IMG/VR virus record: IMGVR_UViG_3300030098_006112
Coordinates: 1 to 20,953 of that record
Source: a virus
Length of the DNA stretch: 20,953 bases
Strand: one strand, 5' to 3'
In this document: piece after piece, positions 1 to 5,382 of the stretch
Numbering within the stretch: position 1 is the stretch's first letter
Layout: every line of letters begins with the position of its first letter
Notes under the pieces: generated by a model
Databases searched by the model: none
What the model was told of the DNA's origin: nothing
The model's input: the letters and a program-made list of their open reading frames with translations, nothing else
Position numbers and translations under genes: made by a program

Positions 1-463
1 GATTAGGAACCTTGCTAGCTTCATCAATTATTAATAGGTCCAGTCCCTCTCCAATCAAACCTGATGGATGCTCGGCTGATTTACCACATAACATAGAAGT
101 ACCCCCAGCCCAGTCAAATTTTAGGATTTGTTCTTTAGAGGAGTATTGACTGGGTTTATATTTTTTCTTAATTACCATATCTTCATAAACGATTCTAAAT
201 ATTTTTTCTGATGTGTTATAGCTAGGTGCTACAATCCACACAACTTTATTAGGCTGAGTCAAAACAACTTCAGCTTCCCTAGCTGCGGAATAACTTTTAC
301 CAAATCGCCTGCCACAACAAGCGATGATAAATCTATCTCCATCAGGATTATGGTTTTCGTCAAATTCTCCATTAGGCGGAAAGTGTAAATTGTTTTGGCC
401 TAAATGAGGGTCATAATCAATAAATGAAAACCAGTTGTTTTTATAATTTGTTAAGTTTTGCAT
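1..463 (-). CDS. terL: Terminase large subunit (N-terminal part, cut by window edge)
   Basis: This is the ATPase motor that pumps phage DNA into the prohead and, through a C-terminal nuclease domain outside the window, cuts the concatemer. Read from ATG at 463 leftward, 154 codons are visible with no stop. A Walker A motif GRRFGKS lies at residues 51-57, preceded by a hydrophobic strand (RFIIACC). A Walker B motif, LLIIDEAS, lies at about 143-150, with the catalytic acidic pair D147-E148. The N-terminal stretch YDPHLGQNNLHF is like the adenine-binding region of phage terminases. A GAAAGG Shine-Dalgarno sequence sits just upstream (about 470-475 read on the minus strand). The gene is divergent from the whole structural block, which is less usual than co-directional terminase-portal-capsid order. 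The family assignment is very secure. The portal and small terminase subunit are not in the window. Confidence 0.96.
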   Translation of the reverse strand, partial: MQNLTNYKNNWFSFIDYDPHLGQNNLHFPPNGEFDENHNPDGDRFIIACCGRRFGKSYSAAREAEVVLTQPNKVVWIVAPSYNTSEKIFRIVYEDMVIKKKYKPSQYSSKEQILKFDWAGGTSMLCGKSAEHPSGLIGEGLDLLIIDEASKVPN

Positions 464-490
464 AAAAAACCTTTCAAAATTTCTATGGTA

Positions 491-520
491 ACTTATATAT
501 TTAAGACAAATATATTAAGT
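491..520. promoter_or_regulatory. Dyad symmetry in divergent terminase/scaffold spacer
   Basis: The 82-base spacer between the divergent starts contains an inverted repeat. ACTTATATATTT (491-502) faces AAATATATTAAGT (508-520) across a 5-base centre, AAGAC. The arms match over 12 bases with one extra T in the right arm. TATATT at 511-516 could serve as a -10 box for the rightward operon, but I see no good -35 box for either direction. The position and symmetry suggest a shared operator or divergent late promoter region. A cruciform or RNA hairpin is the alternative. AT-rich DNA produces such dyads by chance more easily, so confidence is moderate. Confidence 0.4.
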
Positions 521-545
521 AAAAAAACTAATTTCAGGAGAAATT

Positions 546-1100
546 ATGGAAAATACAAAAGACCAGCAGGTCGCAGAAACACAAAATGAGCAGGTGGCTC
601 AGACTACAGAATCAGAAGAAACTGTGGATTATGAAGCTCTTTATAAGGCTGAGGTAGCAAATGCTATAAAGCTGAGAAAAAGGTCGCAAGATGCAGAATC
701 TAAACTTACTAGCTACGAAGCAAAGCAAACTGAAATTGAGGAAGCCAAGTTGAAAGAAGCAGGCGAATTTAAAACTCTTTTAGAGAAAAGAGATTCCGAG
801 ATTAAAGATTTAAAAGTCAAGGCTACCGCCTATGATGAGATGCTTGCAAGTGAAAGAAGCACGATTTTGGATAAGATGACAGAAGAAGATAAAGAGCAGT
901 TTGGAGATTTACCGTTAAAACAGTTGAAAGCTATTGATAAAAAGCTCAATAGTTCTGCTCCTGCTAAACAACAATCTGAAATATTGTCGAATGCAATTAG
1001 TGCAAACAGAGATTTGCCTAAAGACTGGACAACTATGGATGAAGATGATAGGAGAAAGTATTGGACTCAAATTGTAGCTTCAGCTAAAAATAGAAATTAA
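546..1100 (+). CDS. Probable capsid scaffolding protein
   Basis: This 184-residue, highly charged protein is predicted to be mostly helical. The middle (about residues 30-90) is rich in Glu, Lys and Ala in heptad-like spacing, consistent with a coiled coil; the N-terminus is acidic and Gln-rich. It has no signal peptide or membrane segment. Scaffolding proteins of tailed phages have this size, composition and place: directly before the major coat protein, whose assembly they template before leaving or being cleaved. The start is supported by AGGAG at 536-540, five bases before ATG 546. No protease gene is visible nearby, so a separate maturation protease would have to lie elsewhere or be absent. 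The assignment rests on context and composition rather than a recognised motif; another capsid-associated coiled-coil protein is possible. Confidence 0.7.
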   Translation: MENTKDQQVAETQNEQVAQTTESEETVDYEALYKAEVANAIKLRKRSQDAESKLTSYEAKQTEIEEAKLKEAGEFKTLLEKRDSEIKDLKVKATAYDEMLASERSTILDKMTEEDKEQFGDLPLKQLKAIDKKLNSSAPAKQQSEILSNAISANRDLPKDWTTMDEDDRRKYWTQIVASAKNRN

Positions 1101-1104
1101 AAAA

Positions 1105-1118
1105 TCCCTAAATAGGGA
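1105..1118 (+). other. Small inverted repeat between scaffold and coat genes
   Basis: TCCCTA and TAGGGA flank two A residues right after the scaffold stop codon and immediately before the coat gene's GGAG ribosome site (1121-1124). In RNA this could form a 5-base-pair stem with a 4-base loop. It could tune mRNA processing or relative expression of scaffold and coat protein. There is no U-tract, so I do not call it a terminator. Confidence 0.3.
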
Positions 1119-1132
1119 AAGGAGCTGAAAGC

Positions 1133-2095
1133 ATGAACTTTATGAACATGAATCATTGGCAAGGCCCTTATGCCAATCAAAGATGTATGGCAGACACAGG
1201 AGATAGTATCCTGGGTGCTGCTAGCACAATTACTACTCACGAAGAATTTGTACCACAAGTTTGGGCAGATGGTATATACAAATTTTTCTCAAGAAAGACT
1301 GTATTTAGAGGCCTTATTGATGATTACTCTGCATTAATTAAAAGTGGTGCAAGAACACTTAATATTCCGGAAGTTGCATTGGTAAGCTCAACTGAAAAAG
1401 GTGCTGATAGCCTGGTTACTTATGATGCAACCCATTCAACAGAAACAGAGCTAGCAATAAACAAGCATTACTATAATGCTATGCTATTTGAGGATGTGCT
1501 TATGATTCAATCAAGTGCTGATTTAGTTTCTAAATATACTCAAATGTTTGGAGAAGCCTTAGGTAGACAGTTTGATTCTGATGCTTGGGACCAGTTAAAA
1601 ACAGTTCAAGATACTCAAGCATTAGCTACTGACGATACTTTAACAGATGCAGAGTTCCAGTCAGCCTTAACTACTTTAGGAGAAAATGACATTCCATATA
1701 TGGATGGTCAGTGCTCTATGGTTGTTAATCCAACATTAATGGCTGATATTTTAGACCCTGCTGCTGGTGTATCTCGTAACTTTTGGAGAGCTGATGCTAG
1801 TGGTAATGGTGGCATTTTAGAAGCTGGTGGAAGTGTTAATGGCTTTATGGGTAAATTGTTTGGCATAAATGTTTATATGTCAAACACAGTAGCAAAAGGT
1901 GGTTCTGATAGTACAGCACCTGGGGCTATATTCCATAAAACAGCTGCAGCTTGTGCAGTGCAACAAGATGTAAGAGTTCAAGCTGAATACTCTATTGATG
2001 CACTAGGTACAAAAGTCGTTGCTGATATGCTATATGGAGTTAAAGTGCTCGATGATAGTGATAACAAGCGAGGTGTTAGATTCACTAATGCTTAA
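1133..2095 (+). CDS. Major capsid protein (HK97-like fold, probable)
   Basis: This 320-residue protein would form the icosahedral shell. It has the features of a phage coat protein of the HK97-fold class: a mixed N-terminal arm with VPQVWADGIYKFFSRK, a long helical stretch around residues 125-165 (SSADLVSKYTQMFGEALGRQFDSDAWDQL), a Gly/Ala-rich middle, and a C-terminal segment (VRVQAEYSIDALGTKVVADMLYGVKVLDD) typical of the strand that ends such coat proteins. GGAG at 1121-1124 is eight bases before ATG 1133; Met4 and Met6 are alternative starts but less well spaced. It follows the scaffold gene and is followed by a hairpin, the usual arrangement for the most strongly expressed structural gene. 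I am confident in the role and less so in the exact capsid subfamily. Confidence 0.88.
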   Translation: MNFMNMNHWQGPYANQRCMADTGDSILGAASTITTHEEFVPQVWADGIYKFFSRKTVFRGLIDDYSALIKSGARTLNIPEVALVSSTEKGADSLVTYDATHSTETELAINKHYYNAMLFEDVLMIQSSADLVSKYTQMFGEALGRQFDSDAWDQLKTVQDTQALATDDTLTDAEFQSALTTLGENDIPYMDGQCSMVVNPTLMADILDPAAGVSRNFWRADASGNGGILEAGGSVNGFMGKLFGINVYMSNTVAKGGSDSTAPGAIFHKTAAACAVQQDVRVQAEYSIDALGTKVVADMLYGVKVLDDSDNKRGVRFTNA

Positions 2096-2120
2096 TAGCT
2101 ATTAATAGCTTAATTTGTGA

Positions 2121-2140
2121 GGGTGGTCTTTTGGCCACCC
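2121..2140 (+). terminator. Strong hairpin after the coat gene
   Basis: GGGTGGTC (2121-2128) pairs with GGCCACCC (2133-2140) across a TTTT loop. This makes eight base pairs, one a G-U wobble. Only a short TTA follows, so it lacks the U-tract of an efficient intrinsic terminator. Its place 25 bases after the coat stop and 23 bases before the next start suits a leaky terminator or an RNA-stabilising 3' end for the coat transcript. The hairpin is seen directly; its function is inferred. Confidence 0.6.
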
Positions 2141-2163
2141 TTACAGCAACATAAAGGAGCAAC

Positions 2164-2340
2164 ATGCAGTATTGGAAAAAGCCAAATAATAGTATTGAAA
2201 GATTTGAAGATAACATTCAAGATGGTAAAATTAAAGAGTTGAAATTAAAAGGCCATATTAGAGTTGTTGGAATAGATGACCCTACTCCATATAAAGAACC
2301 TGTCAAAAAGAAACCTAAAAAGAAATCTAAAAAGAAATGA
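2164..2340 (+). CDS. Small protein with lysine-rich tail
   Basis: The 58-residue open frame starts at ATG 2164 with GGAG at 2156-2159. The first about 45 residues are mixed in composition (begins MQYWKKPNN, contains GHIRVVGIDDPTP), and the protein ends in KKKPKKKSKKK. That tail is encoded by three 12-base repeats (2305-2340). The Pro after the VVGIDD stretch followed by a poly-Lys tail suggests a small folded head plus a flexible, nucleic-acid-binding end. I do not recognise the family. Its place right after the coat gene makes a head-associated or DNA-associated protein reasonable, but that is a guess. The next gene starts within its stop codon (ATGA), so the two are translationally coupled. 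Confidence 0.65.
   Translation: MQYWKKPNNSIERFEDNIQDGKIKELKLKGHIRVVGIDDPTPYKEPVKKKPKKKSKKK
2305..2340 (+). repeat. Three tandem 12-base repeats encoding KKKP/KKKS/KKK-stop
   Basis: AAAAAGAAACCT, AAAAAGAAATCT and AAAAAGAAATGA follow each other without a gap at the 3' end of the small gene at 2164. The units differ at one base (first to second) and at the stop codon. Repeat expansion or contraction would lengthen or shorten the basic tail in steps of four residues. Confidence 0.7.
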
Positions 2341-2504
2341 AAGATTTAGGGGAAAAGATTAGAAATGGTGGTATTGATAAGATTACTCCTGGAAGATTAG
2401 GAATAAGAACCCAGGGTAAAGGTAGCTTTCCTAGAATAAATTATCAGACCGACTCTAAATATAAAGAAAATTTCGACAGAATATTTAGAAAAAAGGCCAA
2501 ATAA
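2337..2504 (+). CDS. Small hypothetical protein, coupled to neighbours
   Basis: This 55-residue frame starts at ATG 2337, overlapping the TGA of the upstream gene (ATGA), and ends at TAA 2502-2504, which overlaps the lysozyme ATG by one base. It has no membrane segment and is basic, with a Gly/Arg-rich middle (ITPGRLGIRTQGKGSF) and a charged helical C-terminus (KYKENFDRIFRKKAK). I do not recognise a family. The tight overlaps on both sides and coding-like composition support it as a real gene. It is possibly a minor head protein or an accessory to the lysis genes; nothing in the sequence decides which. Confidence 0.6.
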   Translation: MKDLGEKIRNGGIDKITPGRLGIRTQGKGSFPRINYQTDSKYKENFDRIFRKKAK

Positions 2505-2908
2505 TGTCTTTAATAGATGACATTAAAAAGTCTGAAGGTTATCGGCCTACAGTATACAAGTGCACAGAGAATTTTGACACGATTGGCTATGGCTTTGCTA
2601 TAAAAGATTTGCATCTTGACGAAGATATTTGCGATATGATTCTTGAACGAAAGTTGGGAGAATTAAAACTAAGAATACATAAAAACTTTCCCTTTGTTTT
2701 AGACCTTCCTGAAGAAATCCAGGATGTAGTTATTGAGATGTGCTATCAGATGGGCCTAAAAGGCTTTTCTAAATTCAAGAAAACAATAGCATTTTTAAGA
2801 TTAGAAAAATATCGTGATGCCTCTGTAGAAATGCTTGACAGTAAATGGGCCAAGCAAACACCTAATAGAGCTAAAAGATTGTCTGAAAAAGTGAAGTATG
2901 CTAAATAA
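2504..2908 (+). CDS. Endolysin: T4-type lysozyme (GH24 family)
   Basis: This muramidase would cleave peptidoglycan between N-acetylmuramic acid and N-acetylglucosamine at the end of infection, or locally if carried in the virion. It has 134 residues against 164 in T4 lysozyme. The N-terminal catalytic block aligns without gaps with T4: Glu11 (in KKSEGYRP), Cys20 at the T4 Asp20 position, and Thr26 (in DTIGYGFA). The spacing Glu-8-Cys-5-Thr fits the family pattern that permits Asp or Cys. The C-terminal half (VVIEMCYQMGLKGFSKF, then SKWAKQTPNRAKRLSE) matches the family's substrate-cleft helices and the W-x-x-Q-x-P-x-R-A motif. There is no signal peptide or N-terminal anchor, so release would need a holin. 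It starts one base inside the upstream stop, and the next gene starts the same way, forming a coupled cluster. Confidence 0.92.
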   Translation: MSLIDDIKKSEGYRPTVYKCTENFDTIGYGFAIKDLHLDEDICDMILERKLGELKLRIHKNFPFVLDLPEEIQDVVIEMCYQMGLKGFSKFKKTIAFLRLEKYRDASVEMLDSKWAKQTPNRAKRLSEKVKYAK

Positions 2909-3249
2909 TGGACATTTTTCAGATATTAGAGCAATTTGGGCTTCCTGTTGCGATGCTAGTGGCCTTTGGTTACTATATATGGCGACAGAATCAGTGGATA
3001 CAGAATGATTTAACTAAGGACTTGCATATCAAGTTCAACAATATCTACGATACTGTAGATAAAGATTTAAGAATGATACTTATTAAGTTAATTGACCAGC
3101 AGAAGATAATGCAGATTGATTTAAAGGGTATCGAAAAAAGCATCAAAACTTTAGAAAGAATTATTATTGATATTATAGGAAGGATACTGGATAAAGATAG
3201 CGGTAATGGTTTTAAGAAAAAACTAGAACAATTTTTAAAAGATAATTAA
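2908..3249 (+). CDS. One-pass membrane protein, holin candidate
   Basis: This 113-residue protein begins at ATG 2908 within the lysozyme stop codon. Residues about 9-25 (FGLPVAMLVAFGYYIW) form a single N-terminal transmembrane helix. A long charged helical region follows (about 30-110), rich in Ile, Leu, Lys and Asp with heptad-like spacing, probably a coiled coil. Small proteins with one N-terminal helix and a charged tail, placed beside an endolysin, often act as holins or holin-like pore formers. That is the best guess here. The long coiled-coil tail is larger than in typical one-helix holins, so a membrane-anchored accessory or spanin-like function is possible. The membrane segment is plain to see; the role is inferred from position only. 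Confidence 0.6.
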   Translation: MDIFQILEQFGLPVAMLVAFGYYIWRQNQWIQNDLTKDLHIKFNNIYDTVDKDLRMILIKLIDQQKIMQIDLKGIEKSIKTLERIIIDIIGRILDKDSGNGFKKKLEQFLKDN

Positions 3250-3258
3250 GGAGATAAA

Positions 3259-3456
3259 ATGAAAAAGCTCGTAACCTGGATTAAAAGTTATGCTCTTACT
3301 TATGCTAAAGATTACTTAAAAAATAATAAAGCTGAGGTAGTTGCTAAACTAAATAAAAAAATTGACTTACCTTTATTAGATGAAAAAAAGGAAGCAGAAT
3401 TAATGACAGCTATTTATGATGTGTTATTAGAGGCTTTTGAGGATAAGAAGAAGTGA
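3259..3456 (+). CDS. Small amphipathic helical protein, unknown
   Basis: The 65-residue protein starts at ATG 3259 after an AAGGAG ribosome site (3249-3254). It is Lys- and Leu-rich, begins MKKLVTWIKSYALTYAKDYL, and is probably all helical. Its first about 20 residues could form an amphipathic, membrane-surface helix rather than a true transmembrane segment. The C-terminus is acidic then basic (LLEAFEDKKK). It sits in the cluster after the lysozyme and membrane protein and overlaps the next gene by four bases (GTGA). A lysis or small virion role is possible, but no family is recognised. Confidence 0.6.
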   Translation: MKKLVTWIKSYALTYAKDYLKNNKAEVVAKLNKKIDLPLLDEKKEAELMTAIYDVLLEAFEDKKK

Positions 3457-3656
3457 TACAAGGTGCAATAGCTAAATATGCCCTTTCTAAGGTCCTAGAA
3501 TACCTTTTTAAGAAATCAAAAAGGTTTAAGGCTATCCTAGACTATGTTCATGAAGAAAACGATGCAGACCTAAGAATTAACGATTTAGAGTCTGAGCAAG
3601 CTGTATTAAAAGCAAGACTAGAGCATGTTATCCTGGAGCTTAAAAAGAAAAAATGA
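3453..3656 (+). CDS. Small helical/coiled-coil protein, GTG start
   Basis: This 67-residue protein appears to start at GTG 3453, overlapping the upstream TGA (GTGA), a coupling pattern also seen at 14476. It is basic at its N-terminus (YALSKVLEYLFKKSKRFKAIL) and has an acidic central turn (HEENDAD). A Leu/Glu/Lys coiled coil follows (INDLESEQAVLKARLEHVILEL) and the protein ends in a Lys run. There is no clear transmembrane segment. The next gene begins within its stop (ATGA). It is unrecognised. The two adjacent short helical proteins (3259 and 3453) may work together, for example as partners of the membrane protein at 2908, but this is only inferred from neighbourhood. Confidence 0.58.
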   Translation: MIQGAIAKYALSKVLEYLFKKSKRFKAILDYVHEENDADLRINDLESEQAVLKARLEHVILELKKKK

Positions 3657-4603
3657 GCAAACAGCTAACAATAAAAGGACCACTAAGTAAAGACTTTCAG
3701 CAAGTCTATGTAGATGATGAGCCTACAGGTCTTTTTATTAATAATGAAGGAAAGATAAAAGCCTCAAATTCAACCTCTAATACAATTAATGGCGAAATAG
3801 GTATTGGAGATACTAATCAACTGCATTTAAACGACAATACAATAATTTCGAGAAGCTCTAGCGACCTTGAGATAATAGCTACAGCAGGGATAGATTTAGA
3901 GCCTGAAAATGGTGTGATACAATTTATAAAAAAGGATGGATATAATCATACTGTTATAGGAAATATTCAAATAGAGGGAGGAGGTTTAACAATAGCTCCA
4001 ATTAATTTAGGCAATCTTACATTAGATGTTGGAGGCACATTAACACAAGACTCAGGAATTGGAAGATTTGTTGCTAGTAAAGGTGGAACAGAATTTAGTG
4101 CGACTAATAGTGCTTATGCAGGAATGATTTTAGGCTATACAAGAATACAGAATGATGGAACAGGGGCTAGCGACCTTTATATATCTATGGATGCAACTCT
4201 TACTGTATTGCAAACCACACAAGGCACAAATGTAAGTATAACATTCGTAGCTCCTCCAAGTGGAAATGTAGAAATAGTTTTTAGTTGTTCTTTATATGCT
4301 TCATCAAAAACAATCGAGTTTGCATTGTCAGATAATGCAACTCATAATGAAATATCAGAAGAACATACTTATGATGGAGGAGCACAAAGTTCAGATGAAA
4401 CAGATGCTAATATGACGGTTGTATCATGGGCAGTTACAGGTCTTACAGCAGGAACATCTTACACTTATTATATTTCAGGTGCGGAAACAATTTCAGGAAC
4501 ATCATTTATCAGACATGGAAGATTTAGAGATTCTGGAGTTCATTATCCTCCAATCATAGTAAAAGCGATAGCTTTGCCTGCAACAATCACAACAGGAGAA
4601 TAA
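3653..4603 (+). CDS. Beta-rich virion protein, fibre- or decoration-like
   Basis: This 316-residue protein starts at ATG 3653 inside the upstream stop codon. The composition is typical of phage fibres and head decorations: rich in Gly, Ser, Thr, Asn and Ile, with short repeating strands. Residues about 1-135 look like a fibrous shaft (repeats such as GEIGIGDTNQLHLNDNTIISRSSSDLEIIATAGIDLEPENG). The C-terminal about 160 residues look like a compact beta-sandwich (LYISMDATLTVLQTT, VEIVFSCSLYASSKTIEFALSDN, TVVSWAVTGLTAGTSYTYYISGAE), similar in style to adhesion or carbohydrate-binding domains. There is no signal peptide. It lies between capsid and connector genes, so it may decorate the head or act as a whisker. 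An exact family was not recognised. Confidence 0.65.
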   Translation: MSKQLTIKGPLSKDFQQVYVDDEPTGLFINNEGKIKASNSTSNTINGEIGIGDTNQLHLNDNTIISRSSSDLEIIATAGIDLEPENGVIQFIKKDGYNHTVIGNIQIEGGGLTIAPINLGNLTLDVGGTLTQDSGIGRFVASKGGTEFSATNSAYAGMILGYTRIQNDGTGASDLYISMDATLTVLQTTQGTNVSITFVAPPSGNVEIVFSCSLYASSKTIEFALSDNATHNEISEEHTYDGGAQSSDETDANMTVVSWAVTGLTAGTSYTYYISGAETISGTSFIRHGRFRDSGVHYPPIIVKAIALPATITTGE

Positions 4604-5368
4604 ATGGCATTAACAGATAAAACAATAGCAAGTACATATAAAGATTTGTTACATTTAAATAATTCTAATAATGGAGCTTCATCAAGTGGTACTGTTATTC
4701 AGGATGGAAATGGAACAAACACAGGCCTAACTTTAGGAACAAGAGCACTAAAATTTACTCCTGCTGCCGACAACACGACTGCGATGTTAGTGTCAAATGC
4801 TTCAGGCACAAATATATTCAATGTAGATTCTACAAATAATGTAGTTAAGGCAGGGGAAACTCTTTCTAATGTAAATACTCAATATTTAAGATTCTCAGCT
4901 AACGATATAGATGTGGATAACGGAACTCATATTGGGGTTCCTGTGGCAGGACAGGTTGCAAATGCAGCTGTAACTTTTGGAACAAGTGCTAATCCAGTTG
5001 CTCCAGCAGTAAGCAATAATGGAGATGATTGGATTCATTATTTGCATTATGTAGATGTTAATATAGCGGTAGATGCAGTAACGGTATTAGTAGGAGCAAA
5101 TGGGGCATCCGGTGATGGCCTTAATTTTCATTTATTAAATCTAGCTACAAGCGATTCTACTACAATAGATGAATGGAGTAGCATAACAGTAGTAGCTGAC
5201 CAAAGCACAGGAACAATTAATGCAGGTTATGAGCAATTCTATAGAATACCATTAGATATACAATCAGCAGATGTAGATGCAGGAAATTATTTAGCACTAA
5301 CAATAGAAGGAGATGGTACAAATTCGGATTATTCCGTTAATGCACTTTGTCGGTACCACATTCGTTAA
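4604..5368 (+). CDS. Beta-rich virion protein with fibre-type N-terminus
   Basis: This 254-residue protein starts directly at the upstream stop (TAA then ATG 4604), using AGGAG at 4594-4598 inside the preceding gene. Residues about 5-65 (TIASTYKDLLHLNNSNNG, then VIQDGNGTNTGLTLGTRALKF and IFNVDSTNNVV) resemble the N-terminal attachment/shaft segments of marine phage fibre-like proteins. The remainder is a beta-sandwich-like domain (WIHYLHYVDVNIAVDAVTVLVGANG through YEQFYRIPLDIQSADVDAGNYLALTIEG). It is likely a structural partner of the 3653 and 5383 products. The exact site in the virion cannot be read from the sequence. A head-fibre or collar protein is as plausible as a tail fibre. Confidence 0.62.
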   Translation: MALTDKTIASTYKDLLHLNNSNNGASSSGTVIQDGNGTNTGLTLGTRALKFTPAADNTTAMLVSNASGTNIFNVDSTNNVVKAGETLSNVNTQYLRFSANDIDVDNGTHIGVPVAGQVANAAVTFGTSANPVAPAVSNNGDDWIHYLHYVDVNIAVDAVTVLVGANGASGDGLNFHLLNLATSDSTTIDEWSSITVVADQSTGTINAGYEQFYRIPLDIQSADVDAGNYLALTIEGDGTNSDYSVNALCRYHIR

Positions 5369-5370
5369 TT

Positions 5371-5376
5371 AAAGGA
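5371..5376 (+). promoter_or_regulatory. Ribosome site that fixes the start at 5383
   Basis: AAAGGA(G) at 5371-5377 lies six bases before ATG 5383. The longer frame begins at TTG 5347, inside the upstream gene and without its own ribosome site. The ATG at 5383 is therefore the better start. Confidence 0.8.
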
Positions 5377-5382
5377 GAAAAA

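Noticed and set aside
2121-2140. Hairpin after the coat gene as a full intrinsic terminator.
   Set aside because: The stem is good but no U-tract follows, and the next genes are closely spaced and in the same direction, so at most partial termination is likely.
5347-5382. Longer start (TTG 5347) for the large virion protein.
   Set aside because: It lies inside the upstream gene without a ribosome site, while AAAGGAG at 5371-5377 points at ATG 5383.
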